From NCBI GenBank assembly GCA_947626755.1, contig CANQTP010000001.1, forward strand, positions 62,001 through 126,000: a stretch of DNA of 64,000 bases. The letters run 5' to 3'. Source of the DNA: an uncultured Clostridia bacterium. GTDB lineage: Bacteria; Bacillota; Clostridia; Oscillospirales; Ruminococcaceae. Positions 34,740 through 43,912 of the stretch are shown here, piece after piece (positions within the stretch are counted from its first letter, which is position 1; each line of letters opens with the position of its first letter). Both the position numbers and the translations under genes were made by a program. The notes under the pieces were generated by a model. That model saw only the letters and a list, made by a program, of their open reading frames with translations. It made no database searches and was not told the DNA's origin.

Positions 34740-36636
34740 GAACGAAAAAAGACCTCAGGTCAAGAAAGGCATTATAAAACGCATTATCAGGACCCTGTTT
34801 GAATTTTACCCCGTAATGATGCCGTTCACCATCGCCTGCATACTTTTCAACGCTATAGTAAGTTCTATCCCCTCGATTTTCATGCAGAAAGTCATCTCCG
34901 CGGTTGAAACGAGCTGGCAGGACGGCGACTGGAGCGTTGTGGGCGGCGAGATAATAAGAAATGTGCTGATACTTGCGGCATTTTATGTAGTTTCGCTGAT
35001 CTCGGGATTTGTTTTCAATCAGACAATGGCAATAATGACGCAGGGTTCGCTGAAAAAGCTCCGCGAGAAGATGTTCAACAGAATGCAGGATCTTCCCGTA
35101 AAGTTCTTCGATACCAATAATCACGGCGACATCATGAGTCACTACACCAACGATATAGACACGCTCCGCCAGATGATCTCCCAGAGTATGCCCCAGCTTC
35201 TCATTTCGACTGTAACGGTAGTAACGGTATATTTCATAATGCTTTACTTCTGCGTATGGCTTGCGCTTGTAGTGCTTATCGGCGTTGCGGCAATGCTTCT
35301 TGTTACAAAGAAAGTCGGCGGCGGTTCTGCAAAATATTTTGTAAGGCAGCAGGCTGCGCTTGGTAAAGAAGAAGGTTACATCGAAGAGATCATGAACGGT
35401 CAGAAAGTGGTAAAAGTTTTCTGCCACGAAAATGAATGCATTTCCGATTTTGACAAGATAAATCAGAAGCTTTTCGAGGAATCCACCGCGGCGAACAGAT
35501 ACGCGAACATTCTCGGACCTATACTCAACAACATAGGAAATGTTCTTTATGTTGTTGTTGCGCTTGCAGGCGGAATAATGCTCATGGCAGGCGTTCCCAA
35601 CGTCAGCATTTCGGGAATGGCTCTCAGCATAAGCGTTGCAGTGCCTTTCCTGAACATGACAAAGCAGTTTTCGGGAAGTGTAAGTCAGGTCTCCAACCAG
35701 ATCAACTCCGTTGTAATGGGACTTGCGGGCGCGGGAAGAATTTTCGATCTTATCGACCGCGAGCCTGAAGTTGACGACGGTTATGTAACACTTGTCAACG
35801 CCAAGGAAGTTGACGGCGTTATCACAGAATGTGAAGAAAGAACAGGTATGTGGGCATGGAAGCACCCCCATCAGGCGGACGGAACTGTTACATACACCAA
35901 GCTTACGGGCGAAATTGTCATGGACGATGTTGACTTTGCCTACGAGGAAGGAAAGACCGTTCTTCACAATGTAACGCTTTACGCCGAGCCGGGACAGAAA
36001 GTTGCCTTTGTCGGCGCGACAGGCGCGGGAAAAACCACAATTACAAATCTGCTGAATCGTTTCTACGACATTGCGGACGGAAAGATCCGCTATGACGGCA
36101 TCAACATCAACAAGATAAAGAAAGCCGATCTCAGGCGTTCTCTTGGAATCGTTTTGCAGGACACAAATCTTTTCACCGGTACGGTAATGGACAATATCCG
36201 TTACGGACGTCTTGAAGCGCCCGATGAGGAATGCATAGCCGCCGCTCGGCTTTCGGGAGCGCATGATTTCATAACCCGTCTGCCGCAGGGCTACAACACG
36301 GTACTCACCGAAAACGGTGCAAGTCTTTCACAGGGACAGCGGCAGCTTCTGGCAATAAGCCGTGCGGCTGTTGCGGACGCGCCCGTAATGATCCTTGACG
36401 AAGCGACATCTTCCATTGATACCCACACCGAAGCAATAGTTCAGCGGGGCATGGACGCGCTTATGATGGGCAGAACGGTATTTGTAATTGCGCACAGGCT
36501 TTCGACCGTCAAGAACTCGGACGTTATCATGGTTCTTGAACAGGGACGCATCATCGAGCGGGGCAACCATGAAAAGCTCATTTCCGAAAAGGGAAAATAC
36601 TATCAGCTTTACACAGGAGCCTTTGAATTAGAGTAA
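34732..36636 (+). CDS. ABC exporter half-transporter, catalytic partner
   Basis: A 634-residue partner of the preceding half-transporter. It has six helices, then an insertion of about 45 residues between the membrane and ATPase parts (VDDGYVTLVNAKEVDG ... ERTGMWAWKHPH) that is typical of the longer subunit in clostridial pairs. The ATPase has consensus Walker A GATGAGKTT, signature LSQGQRQLL and Walker B MILDEATSSID with catalytic Glu, plus the switch His (IAHRLS). Signature and Walker motifs thus complement the degenerate ones of the first subunit. Three ATGs in tandem (34726, 34729, 34732) could serve; 34732 has the best SD spacing. The stop directly abuts repeat copy 4. Confidence 0.93.
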   Translation: MNENEKRPQVKKGIIKRIIRTLFEFYPVMMPFTIACILFNAIVSSIPSIFMQKVISAVETSWQDGDWSVVGGEIIRNVLILAAFYVVSLISGFVFNQTMAIMTQGSLKKLREKMFNRMQDLPVKFFDTNNHGDIMSHYTNDIDTLRQMISQSMPQLLISTVTVVTVYFIMLYFCVWLALVVLIGVAAMLLVTKKVGGGSAKYFVRQQAALGKEEGYIEEIMNGQKVVKVFCHENECISDFDKINQKLFEESTAANRYANILGPILNNIGNVLYVVVALAGGIMLMAGVPNVSISGMALSISVAVPFLNMTKQFSGSVSQVSNQINSVVMGLAGAGRIFDLIDREPEVDDGYVTLVNAKEVDGVITECEERTGMWAWKHPHQADGTVTYTKLTGEIVMDDVDFAYEEGKTVLHNVTLYAEPGQKVAFVGATGAGKTTITNLLNRFYDIADGKIRYDGININKIKKADLRRSLGIVLQDTNLFTGTVMDNIRYGRLEAPDEECIAAARLSGAHDFITRLPQGYNTVLTENGASLSQGQRQLLAISRAAVADAPVMILDEATSSIDTHTEAIVQRGMDALMMGRTVFVIAHRLSTVKNSDVIMVLEQGRIIERGNHEKLISEKGKYYQLYTGAFELE

Positions 36637-36851
36637 GCGGGGAAGCCCCCGCCGGCTTTCAGGCAAAGTTTTGTGATACTTTGCTTAAATATAATGTGCG
36701 GCGAAGAAAAGTACGATCTTAAAAAATTTTTCCGTCTATATATAATATAGACGGAAATTTTTATTTTTAGATTTAACTTTTCTTAATGCACGTTATACAT
36801 TAAGTTAGAAATCACAAAACAAACCCTGAATGGGTCAAGGCTACAGCCTTG
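36637..36851. repeat. Dispersed gene-end repeat, copy 4 (two-armed, 215 nt)
   Basis: It starts at the base after the exporter stop with GCGGGGAAGCCCCCGC, then TTTCAGGCAAAGTTTTGTGAT (one base over core), CTTAAATATAATGTGCGGCGAAG, a central terminator, and the inverted module: TGCACGTTATACATTAAG, ATCACAAAACAAACCCTGAA and CAAGGCT-AC-AGCCTTG (36836-36851). The right hairpin holds the stop codon (36843-36841) of the convergent gene. Confidence 0.85.
36722..36768. terminator. Bidirectional terminator in repeat copy 4
   Basis: TTTCCGTCTATA (36729-36740) pairs with TATAGACGGAAA (36746-36757), with A-tract before and T-tract after. Confidence 0.88.
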
Positions 36852-37269
36852 TCTCTATTTTCCATTTGCCGCCTTCTCGGACAAGGACGCGGGAAACATC
36901 TTTTAAAGTTTCTTTTTCGGAATCGTTGTATACGACTACGTCAAAAGTTACGGAATATCTTCCGTCTCCCAGATCTTCACGTCCCTTGAATGACGCGTCC
37001 GCGCGGAAATCTTCCGTATCTTCAAGAACGTCCGCAATATGCCGCGCAGCTTCAATGTCCGCTTCCGTAAGATCTTCCGCATCGGCTTTGGAAAAGCAGG
37101 TCTTGTAAGAATTGAAGTCGTTCCGCTCAACAGCAGTCAGAAATTTGTTGATAGTCCTCATCTGCCCGCTGTAGTAGCCGCTCATGAATATCAGAACTAC
37201 GGTGCAGATAAGGGCAAGACCGCAGAAGATCATTCCCGCAAGCTTTCCTGCCGTAAATTTTCTGCTCAT
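36841..37269 (-). CDS. Membrane-anchored hypothetical protein (possible NTF2-like fold)
   Basis: A 142-residue protein with one N-terminal transmembrane helix (about 11-33) and an extracytoplasmic domain. The domain arrangement (TINKFLTAVERNDFNSYKTCF, helix-rich middle, then YSVTFDVVVYND and VLVREGGKWKIET) is that of an NTF2/DUF4878-type lumazine-like cone fold: a helix pair followed by strands ending in 'vr.ggkWki'. The family assignment is tentative and no function is known. It is convergent with the ABC exporter and 12 nt downstream of ilvD. Its last codons and stop are encoded by the inverted arm of repeat copy 4. Confidence 0.65.
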   Translation of the reverse strand: MSRKFTAGKLAGMIFCGLALICTVVLIFMSGYYSGQMRTINKFLTAVERNDFNSYKTCFSKADAEDLTEADIEAARHIADVLEDTEDFRADASFKGREDLGDGRYSVTFDVVVYNDSEKETLKDVSRVLVREGGKWKIETRL

Positions 37270-37281
37270 GGAAATTCTCCT

Positions 37282-38940
37282 TTAGTCTTTCAGGATAGCT
37301 CCCTGCGCGCCCGAAGTTACAAGTTTTGCGTAACGTTTCAGATAGCCGTGGAGCTCTTTGGTCTTAGGCGTGAAATTCGCAAGACGGCGGTCGATCTCTT
37401 CCTGCGGAACTTCAAGAGTAATGGTGTTTTCGGGGATATTTATGGAGATAATATCGCCTTCATTTACAACGCCGATAACTCCGCCCACTGCCGCTTCGGG
37501 GGAAATATGTCCGATCGCCGCGCCGCGGGTCGCACCGCTGAAACGTCCGTCGGTGATGAGCGCAACCTTGCTGCCGAGTCCCATTCCCATGATGGCGGAA
37601 GTGGGGTTCAGCATTTCTCTCATTCCCGGACCGCCCTTCGGTCCTTCGTAGCGGATAACTACCACATCGCCCTCGTTGATCTTTCCGCCCGTGATGGCAG
37701 CCATTGCATCTTCCTCACAGTCGAAAACTCTTGCAGGACCGCTGTGAACAAGCATTTCCTCACAAACTGCACTGCGCTTTACAACGCAGCTGTCGGGAGC
37801 AAGATTTCCGCGGAGAACTGCTATACCGCCTGTTGTACTGTATGGGTTTTCAACAGGACGTATAACTTCGGGATTTTTGTTTACACAATTTGCAATATTT
37901 TCGCCTACGGTCTTTCCCGTAACGGTCATGCAGTCAAGGTTCAGCAGGTTTTTCTTGGAAAGCTCGTTCATTACAGCGTAAACGCCGCCCGCTTCGTCAA
38001 GATCTTCCATATATGTGCCGCCTGCGGGAGCAAGATGGCAGAGGTTGGGAGTCTTTGCGCTTATTTCGTTTGCAACATCAAGGTTTATGTCGATCCCGCA
38101 TTCATGGGCGATTGCGGGAAGGTGAAGCATACTGTTTGTGGAACAGCCAAGAGCCATGTCCACGGTAAGAGCGTTCATGAACGCCTTTTCGGTCATTATG
38201 TCAAGGGGCTTGATGTCGTTTTTCACAAGTTCCATTATCTGCATACCTGCGCGCTTTGCAAGTTCTATTCTGCGGGAATAAACAGCGGGGATAGTTCCGT
38301 TTCCTTTAAGACCCATGCCCAGAACTTCGGTAAGGCAGTTCATGGAATTGGCGGTGTACATTCCCGAACATGAGCCACAGGTGGGACAGCCCTTTACTTC
38401 GTATTCTTCAAGCTTGTTTTCGTCAATGGTTCCTGCGGCAAATTTTCCCACGGCTTCGGAAATGCTGGAGAAACTTGTTTTTGCGCCGTCAACACGTCCT
38501 GCAAGCATAGGTCCTCCGCTTACGAAAATTGAGGGGATATTCAGTCTTGCCGCCGCCATGAGCAGTCCGGGGACGTTCTTGTCGCAGTTGGGGATCATAA
38601 CAAGTGCGTCGAAACCGTGTGCAAGCGCCATAGCTTCGGTGGAATCCGCAATAAGGTCGCGGGTAACGAGAGAATATTTCATTCCCCGATGTCCCATTGC
38701 AATGCCGTCACAAACTGCAATTGCAGGGAAAACGATAGGAGTTCCGCCTGCCATGGCAACGCCTAATTTTACCGCATCGACTATCTTGTCGATGTTCATA
38801 TGTCCCGGGACAATTTCGTTGTAGGAACTTACAATTCCTATCAGAGGACGGTTTATTTCCTCATTTGTAAGACCAAGCGCATGGTAAAGCGCACGGTGCG
38901 GCGCGTTGTTCGCGCCTTTTTTGATCGAATCACTGAACAT
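37282..38940 (-). CDS. ilvD: Dihydroxy-acid dehydratase IlvD
   Basis: A 552-residue enzyme that dehydrates 2,3-dihydroxy-isovalerate and -methylvalerate to 2-oxo acids in valine, leucine and isoleucine synthesis. Iron-sulphur cluster cysteines are seen in [10 protein letters not shown] (about residues 112-121) and [19 protein letters not shown] (about 185-203); [16 protein letters not shown] (about 258-273) and [16 protein letters not shown] (about 450-465) are the other family signatures. ATG 38940 is preferred, with AAAGGA about 9 nt upstream. No T-box leader or other ilv gene is adjacent; the upstream neighbour on the same strand is a DUF4375 gene 21 nt away. Confidence 0.96.
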   Translation of the reverse strand: MFSDSIKKGANNAPHRALYHALGLTNEEINRPLIGIVSSYNEIVPGHMNIDKIVDAVKLGVAMAGGTPIVFPAIAVCDGIAMGHRGMKYSLVTRDLIADSTEAMALAHGFDALVMIPNCDKNVPGLLMAAARLNIPSIFVSGGPMLAGRVDGAKTSFSSISEAVGKFAAGTIDENKLEEYEVKGCPTCGSCSGMYTANSMNCLTEVLGMGLKGNGTIPAVYSRRIELAKRAGMQIMELVKNDIKPLDIMTEKAFMNALTVDMALGCSTNSMLHLPAIAHECGIDINLDVANEISAKTPNLCHLAPAGGTYMEDLDEAGGVYAVMNELSKKNLLNLDCMTVTGKTVGENIANCVNKNPEVIRPVENPYSTTGGIAVLRGNLAPDSCVVKRSAVCEEMLVHSGPARVFDCEEDAMAAITGGKINEGDVVVIRYEGPKGGPGMREMLNPTSAIMGMGLGSKVALITDGRFSGATRGAAIGHISPEAAVGGVIGVVNEGDIISINIPENTITLEVPQEEIDRRLANFTPKTKELHGYLKRYAKLVTSGAQGAILKD

Positions 38941-38961
38941 TTTTATCTGTCCTTTCATAAA

Positions 38962-39519
38962 TTATTCTTCGCCGAAATATTTTTTATATTTCAGAATGTA
39001 TTGCTTTGCAAGTGTGCCGAAACGATTTTCGTCAAAGGCTTCGGAAAATTCCTCGTCAAGTGCGGAATACTCGTCATTTTCCGAAAGTGCAAGGAAATCT
39101 TCTATGCCGTGACCCGAAGAGCTTTTCACGCTGTCGAAATTTATCTTCAAAGCCTTTTCGATAATGTCGGCTGTTTCGGGAAAGCCCACAGCGCGGAAAC
39201 CTTCCGCAGCCGCGCCGATGTAATCCCGCGACGTGTTGAAAAACGCCTGTGCGAAACCGCCGTTCAGCACTTCCTTTGTAACATAGTCCGCGCAGTAGAT
39301 GTTAAGGCAGGGCGTGGGAAGCGAGTTTATCACTTCGCACATATTCCGCCAGTCCTCATCGAATTTTCCTTCTATCCATGATGTTATCGCATGGACTATT
39401 TCGGTTTCGGGAACGGAGTCAAGGCTCTCCCTTTTAAGGGAAGCGTGTTCTTTCTGCTTTTGCATGAAAGCTTCTGCGTCCTGCTGTTCCGAAAAATTCA
39501 GAAAGTCAAATTTGCTCAT
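38962..39519 (-). CDS. DUF4375 (DMP19-like) domain protein
   Basis: A 185-residue soluble acidic protein. The central stretch EVLNGGFAQAFFNTSRDYIG followed by AAEGFRAVGF is the hallmark of DUF4375/DMP19, whose pattern is 'E..NGGf.QfF.N..g.....a..al..iG'. Members include a neisserial DNA-mimic protein (DMP19) that antagonises a repressor, but most are uncharacterised and DNA mimicry cannot be inferred from this sequence. Start ATG 39519 follows AAGGAAA. It is probably co-transcribed with ilvD, 21 nt downstream. A strong hairpin lies between it and the upstream gene. Confidence 0.8.
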   Translation of the reverse strand: MSKFDFLNFSEQQDAEAFMQKQKEHASLKRESLDSVPETEIVHAITSWIEGKFDEDWRNMCEVINSLPTPCLNIYCADYVTKEVLNGGFAQAFFNTSRDYIGAAAEGFRAVGFPETADIIEKALKINFDSVKSSSGHGIEDFLALSENDEYSALDEEFSEAFDENRFGTLAKQYILKYKKYFGEE

Positions 39520-39556
39520 AGAATTTCCTTTCAAAACGTAATACTGATTCCTCATT

Positions 39557-39625
39557 AAAGTGTAGACAAAAAATCTGCGCAAAACCACATATACGCAAGG
39601 TTTTGCTTGATTTTTTGTACACTTT
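39557..39625 (-). terminator. Long inverted repeat, probably a terminator
   Basis: AAAGTGTA-ACAAAAAATC (39557-39575) and its complement GATTTTTTGT-CACTTT (39609-39625) enclose an inner CAAAACC/GGTTTTG stem (39580-39586 with 39599-39605). On - the inner hairpin is followed by GATTTTTTG, giving a terminator nested in a larger stem. It overlaps the stop of the upstream gene. Confidence 0.7.
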
Positions 39626-40316
39626 ATAATCGGAGCTCAGTATAAGTTTCCGTGTAAGTTTCCGCCGCATGGTCAAGAGCGGCTTTCAGCTTCTTTTCAA
39701 GGGCAGTGCCTTTTATTGCGGCGGGATATTGCAGGAACAGTGCTTCGTTTACCCGTGAAGGCTCATCGGAAAAGGCATATGCGTAATGTATAATTTTTCC
39801 GTTGCTGAAACTTGCGGAAAACAGGAAATTCTCACCTTTGAACTTTTTTATCTTACGGTGTGAAACACATCCGTTTTCCATGAATTCCCGAACGGCATCA
39901 TAAACCGCATTATGAGATCCTATAGCAATAACGGGGAGCGCGTTTGTAAGCTTGCTTAACCCGTAATTTTCCTTCGGCTCATAGCAGAAAGACGGATCAA
40001 ATTCGGTACGGCTGCTGCACTGTACAAAATCTTCCGGAAGCTCGAAAAGATATTTTCTTCCGCCGTACTCATCGCTTGCCGTGAAATAAGGTTTGAACGG
40101 CTTTTTTCCTGAATCTTTCAGATCCTTTATCACCTGTTGGTCGATAACGTTCATCATTTCTATTCCGTCAGCGGCGGAATTATCGGAAATTTCCTGCTTT
40201 TTCTGCCTGCGCTTTCGTATGCCCCACAAGAATACAGCCCATGCAATAATGACCTTTATGATGTTACCGGCGGTTTTCAGGTCTATGAGCGTTTCTATCT
40301 TTTCCTGCTCGTCCAT
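39624..40316 (-). CDS. Hypothetical single-pass membrane protein
   Basis: A 230-residue protein with one transmembrane helix near the N-terminus (about 18-36), a basic stop-transfer region (IRKRRQKKQE) and a C-terminal domain of about 180 residues facing the cytoplasm or outside. The region from about residue 70 (KPYFTASDEYGGRKYLFEL) to 205 (SDEPSRVNEALFLQY) recalls the DUF3137 type of galactosyltransferase-like accessory proteins only loosely; I do not name it. Its ATG overlaps the glucokinase stop (TAATG), so it is the last gene of the manA-MATE-glk operon. Confidence 0.6.
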   Translation of the reverse strand: MDEQEKIETLIDLKTAGNIIKVIIAWAVFLWGIRKRRQKKQEISDNSAADGIEMMNVIDQQVIKDLKDSGKKPFKPYFTASDEYGGRKYLFELPEDFVQCSSRTEFDPSFCYEPKENYGLSKLTNALPVIAIGSHNAVYDAVREFMENGCVSHRKIKKFKGENFLFSASFSNGKIIHYAYAFSDEPSRVNEALFLQYPAAIKGTALEKKLKAALDHAAETYTETYTELRL

Positions 40317-41269
40317 TACTGCGCATTTCCGAGGAACGCCGCGCCGATTATTCCCGCGTCGTTTCCGAGTTCCGCAACGGTGATCTTGGTGTTCTTTGTC
40401 AGCATTTTGGTATAGATCTCTTTTGCCACAAGTTCTTTCATGGGAACAAGGAGCGGATCGCCCTCGTTGCAGACTCCGCCGCCTATGCAGAGAATGTCGG
40501 GCTGGAAAATATTGATAACATTTGTAATTCCCGCCGCAAGGTATCTGATGTATTTGTCCACAACTTCCTTGCCTGCCTTGTCTCCTGCACGCATAGCGTC
40601 AAAAGCGTGACGGGCGGAGGTGTGACCGTCCTTTTCGGCATATTCTTTGAGAATACTGTCGGGGTGAGCGGAAATTGCTTCTTTTGTCATGTTCACAAGT
40701 CCCGTTGCGGAGGAGAAAACTTCAAAACAGCCCTTTCTTCCGCAGGTACATTGAGGACCGTCAACTTCAATTACCATGTGACCGATCTCAGTTCCCGCAA
40801 GATTCCGTCCCGTGATGATCTTTCCGTCAATGATAACGCCTGCGCCGACGCCTGTTCCGAGGGTAATGCAGACAGCGTCTGTCGCACCTCTTGCCGCGCC
40901 TGCAACAAATTCACCGTAAGCGGCGGCGTTGGCGTCATTTGCAACGTAAACGGGCTTGTTTATGTGTTCCTGAATGTATTTTCTTATGGGAACGTCCTTG
41001 AATCCTAAATTGTTGGAATAGGGGATAGTTCCGTTGATGTTGTCGGCAATTCCCGGGGTGCCTATGCCTATCCATTCAACATCGTTTACGGAAATTCCCG
41101 CGTCCTTGCAGGCTTCAATGCCCACTTTTGCCATGTCGTCCGCAATTTCCTTTGCGGGACGGGGACAAAGTGTCTTTGTCTTAGCCTTTCCGATTATCTC
41201 GAAATTTTCGTTTACTACTCCCGCCTTGATGTTTGTTCCGCCAAGGTCGATACCGATGTAGTACTTCAT
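40316..41269 (-). CDS. glk: ROK-family glucokinase
   Basis: A 317-residue sugar kinase that phosphorylates glucose (possibly mannose or other hexoses) with ATP. The phosphate-binding motif GIDLGGTNIKAG is near the N-terminus, the sugar motif NDANAAAYGE at about 110-119, LGTGVGAGVI at about 136-145, and the ROK zinc site GHMVIEVDGPQCTCGRKGCF (about 162-181, with the His and three Cys). There is no DNA-binding domain, so it is an enzyme rather than a repressor. ATG 41269 is used; a longer frame would overlap the MATE gene. In operon with manA, it would supply glucose-6-phosphate or hexose phosphates for interconversion. Confidence 0.93.
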   Translation of the reverse strand: MKYYIGIDLGGTNIKAGVVNENFEIIGKAKTKTLCPRPAKEIADDMAKVGIEACKDAGISVNDVEWIGIGTPGIADNINGTIPYSNNLGFKDVPIRKYIQEHINKPVYVANDANAAAYGEFVAGAARGATDAVCITLGTGVGAGVIIDGKIITGRNLAGTEIGHMVIEVDGPQCTCGRKGCFEVFSSATGLVNMTKEAISAHPDSILKEYAEKDGHTSARHAFDAMRAGDKAGKEVVDKYIRYLAAGITNVINIFQPDILCIGGGVCNEGDPLLVPMKELVAKEIYTKMLTKNTKITVAELGNDAGIIGAAFLGNAQ

Positions 41270-41289
41270 GGTTATTACCAGCCTTTCAT

Positions 41290-42687
41290 TTAATTTTCCG
41301 CATTTTGGGCGGAAACAATGTTCCGCAGCCATATGCCTTTCTTTACAAGTATTATGCCAACGGTAATTTTTATTATGTCGATAGCCTGACAGATAAAGAA
41401 TATCATCAGGATATCAAGTGAAGTGAATTTCACAAGTGCCAATGCCAGCGGAACGGTTATCGTCCATGTGTAAACGCTGTCAAACAGGAATGTAATGAAC
41501 GTTCTTCCACCCGAACGTATTGTAAAATACACCGCGTTCAGCACCGACTGAACGGGAATGAACGATCCCGAAATTATTATCAGGCTTGCCGCAAGATGTT
41601 TCACTTCGGGCGTTGTAACGTAAAGATCAGGGAAAACTCCCGACAGCGAAACCATTATCCCGCCTGTAACAACTCCCGTGAACGCGCTGAAAATTATCAG
41701 CTTTGAAGCGGTAGAGTTTGCTTTTTTCATGTCCCCCGAACCGAGAGTCTGCCCCACGATTATGCCGACAGCGTTTCCAAGGGCAATGAACACCACCGAG
41801 AACAGGTTGAAAAGCGTTGACTCTATGTTTTTTGCAGCCACAACGTCCAGACCCCGCCGCGAATAGCACTGGGTGAGAAACGCCATTCCCGCCGCCCAGA
41901 GTGATTCATTGAAAGCAAGGGGAAGCCCGCCTATGAAAATTTTCTTTGCCAGTTCTGCGGGAATTTTCATACTGCGGAAAGCTCCCTTGATGAACTGATG
42001 TTTTCCGCTTCTGACGTGAGTGTATATCATCACAATGGCACATTCCGCAAGCCTTGCGGTCACCGTTGCAAGAGCCGCGCCCTTTACTCCCATTTTCGGG
42101 AAACCGAAATTTCCGAAAATAAGCAGCCAGTCAAGCACAAGATTTATCAGCACGGAAATTATCCCCGCCGTCATGGGAAGAACAGTGCAGTTTGTTTCGC
42201 GAAGTGTTGAAGCGTAAGCCTGCGTTATTGCAAAGGGGATAAGCCCCCAGAGCATTATGCGGAGGTAGTCATGCCCCGAAGCAAGGATAAGTTCCCGATC
42301 TCCCTCTGTGCCGTTTCCCGTAAGATATGTCAGAATAAGCCTGTCGCCGAAAAGCGAAAGAACTGTCATTCCCGCTAAAAGTATAATGGTAGTTATCACA
42401 ATTTTAAAGCGGAAAACGTTCCTTACGCCCTCGCTGCTGCCGCTTCCGAAAAACTGTGCGCCGAATATCCCGGGACCAGAAAGCACTCCGAAAATGCACA
42501 GATTGAAAACGAAAATAAGCTGATTCACCACCGAAGTACCCGACATGAACTCCGTTCCCAGACGTCCTACCATGATGTTGTCAAGCAGCGAAACGAAGTT
42601 TGTTATGCCGTTCTGTATCATTATCGGCAGCGCAACGGCAAATATAGTTTTGTAAAAATCCTTGTCAAATTTATTGTTCAAGTTCAT
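41290..42687 (-). CDS. MATE-family efflux transporter
   Basis: A 465-residue cation-coupled multidrug/toxin extrusion-type transporter with twelve hydrophobic helices in two homologous halves. Family features include an N-terminal ALPIMIQNGITNFVSLLDNIMVG and the second-half counterpart GLPLAFNESLWAAG. Charged residues in the bundle are sparse. The substrate is unknown; clostridial members of this subgroup are often annotated as multidrug or oligosaccharide exporters. It lies between manA and glk with gaps of 17 and 20 nt, so it is expressed with sugar-phosphate metabolism, which hints at a metabolic rather than a drug substrate (inference). Confidence 0.92.
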   Translation of the reverse strand: MNLNNKFDKDFYKTIFAVALPIMIQNGITNFVSLLDNIMVGRLGTEFMSGTSVVNQLIFVFNLCIFGVLSGPGIFGAQFFGSGSSEGVRNVFRFKIVITTIILLAGMTVLSLFGDRLILTYLTGNGTEGDRELILASGHDYLRIMLWGLIPFAITQAYASTLRETNCTVLPMTAGIISVLINLVLDWLLIFGNFGFPKMGVKGAALATVTARLAECAIVMIYTHVRSGKHQFIKGAFRSMKIPAELAKKIFIGGLPLAFNESLWAAGMAFLTQCYSRRGLDVVAAKNIESTLFNLFSVVFIALGNAVGIIVGQTLGSGDMKKANSTASKLIIFSAFTGVVTGGIMVSLSGVFPDLYVTTPEVKHLAASLIIISGSFIPVQSVLNAVYFTIRSGGRTFITFLFDSVYTWTITVPLALALVKFTSLDILMIFFICQAIDIIKITVGIILVKKGIWLRNIVSAQNAEN

Positions 42688-42704
42688 AGTATCCGCAAAG
42701 GGAA

Positions 42705-43664
42705 TTATTGATCTATTCTTGTAAAAACTCCCTTAAAAGCTCCCGTCAGGGAATATTTTCCGCAGCCTGCGGGAACAAAAACGCTGTCTCCTTTCTTTAA
42801 TTCAAGTGAAGTTTCTCCGCATTTCAGGACTGCATTTCCTTCAAGCAGAAGCAGGTTGTGGAACGAAGTTCCGTCCGCGTTGAATGTCGCTTCCTTGTCC
42901 GTTTCCACCGAATATACGGTGAAATATTCGCACTTGGAAAGCAGCCGCTTTTCCGCGCCGTCCTCGGAGAAAGGTTTTGTAACGGGGTAAGGCTTTGCAG
43001 GGCAGAGATTTGTGACTTCCACAGCCTTGTCAATGTGGAGCTGTCTGGGTTTGCCGTCTGCGCCTACTCTGCCGTAGTCGTAAATTCTGTAAGTTGTGTT
43101 GGAATTCTGCTGGATCTCGGCAATAAGTATTCCCTTGCCGATAGCGTGGAGAGTGCCCGCTTCTATGAAGAAAACGTCGCCCTTCTTGACAGGAACAGAC
43201 TGCGTGATTTCAAGGAGAGTGTTATTCTTTATTCTTTCGGCGAATTCCTCCTTTGAAACTTCCTTTTTGAAACCGTAGAGAAGTTCCGCGCTGGGGTCGC
43301 AGTCCACTATGTACCACATTTCCGTCTTTCCGTATTCCCCCTCCACGCGCTGTGCGTATTCGTTATTGGGGTGGACCTGCACGGAAAGGTTATCCTTTGC
43401 ATCAATAAGTTTTATAAGTATAGGGAACTGTTCAAATCTTTGGCAGTTCGTTCCGAGAGCGGACTTGTTTCCGTCAACAAATTCCGCAAGTGTTTTTCCT
43501 GCAAATTCGCCGTTTGCAATGACGGACGCGCCGTCTTTATGGCAGGAAAGTTCCCAGCTTTCGGCAATTTTCTCATAGTCGCATTTCTTTCCGAAATCGT
43601 CGCGTAGGCGTGTTCCGCCCCAGAGGTAGTCTTTGAATGCGGGGGTGAGTTTCATAGGGTACAT
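42705..43664 (-). CDS. manA: Mannose-6-phosphate isomerase (type I, zinc)
   Basis: A 319-residue enzyme interconverting mannose-6-phosphate and fructose-6-phosphate. The cupin core shows the zinc ligands in SVQVHPNNEYA (Gln and His, about residues 94-104), a Glu/His pair in TEMWYIVD and AGTLHAIGKG (about 170-179), and QQNSNTTYRIYDYGR (about 186-200) with the catalytic Arg. The C-terminal strand KKGDSVFVPAGCG is typical of the short Bacillus-type enzyme. ATG 43664 has GGGAGG 8 nt upstream and a good promoter. As first gene of the manA-MATE-glk operon it suggests use of mannose-containing plant polysaccharides. Confidence 0.95.
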   Translation of the reverse strand: MYPMKLTPAFKDYLWGGTRLRDDFGKKCDYEKIAESWELSCHKDGASVIANGEFAGKTLAEFVDGNKSALGTNCQRFEQFPILIKLIDAKDNLSVQVHPNNEYAQRVEGEYGKTEMWYIVDCDPSAELLYGFKKEVSKEEFAERIKNNTLLEITQSVPVKKGDVFFIEAGTLHAIGKGILIAEIQQNSNTTYRIYDYGRVGADGKPRQLHIDKAVEVTNLCPAKPYPVTKPFSEDGAEKRLLSKCEYFTVYSVETDKEATFNADGTSFHNLLLLEGNAVLKCGETSLELKKGDSVFVPAGCGKYSLTGAFKGVFTRIDQ

Positions 43665-43700
43665 AGGTTATTCCTCCCTGAAAAAGTATTTATTACTGCA

Positions 43701-43729
43701 ATTATAGCACATCTTTTCCGACATTTCAA
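43701..43729 (-). promoter_or_regulatory. Promoter of the manA operon
   Basis: On -, TTGAAA (43729-43724), 17 nt, TATAAT (43706-43701), 37 nt before the manA start. Confidence 0.8.
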
Positions 43730-43819
43730 GACGTTGGACGAAATATGACCGTATTCTTCCGACTGTCCGCCGCTTTTTGATATTAAAGAATAATTTTCGT
43801 GAAATTTTTTCTCAAACGG

Positions 43820-43848
43820 TTGAAAATTTTCAGGCGTGATGATATAAT
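43820..43848 (+). promoter_or_regulatory. Promoter of the vanY-like gene
   Basis: TTGAAA (43820-43825), 17 nt, TATAAT (43843-43848). It places the transcript start near 43855, so upstream in-frame ATGs at or before 43853 are unlikely. Confidence 0.8.
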
Positions 43849-43912
43849 TAATATGTATATCATGAAATTTGTGAACTATAGGAAGTTGAAGAGAAAAAGG
43901 AGAGTAAAGATC

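Noticed and set aside
34672-36264. 530-codon open frame on - opposite the second ABC exporter gene
   Set aside because: It is antisense to a clear ABC gene; the product is Tyr/His/Cys-rich with no motif, a by-product of codon bias.
37039-38373. 444-codon open frame on + opposite ilvD
   Set aside because: Antisense to complete ilvD; Cys/His/Asn-rich composition typical of shadow frames.
38941-39556. T-box or branched-chain attenuator upstream of ilvD
   Set aside because: The space is filled by the DUF4375 gene; no T-box sequence or leader peptide was seen.
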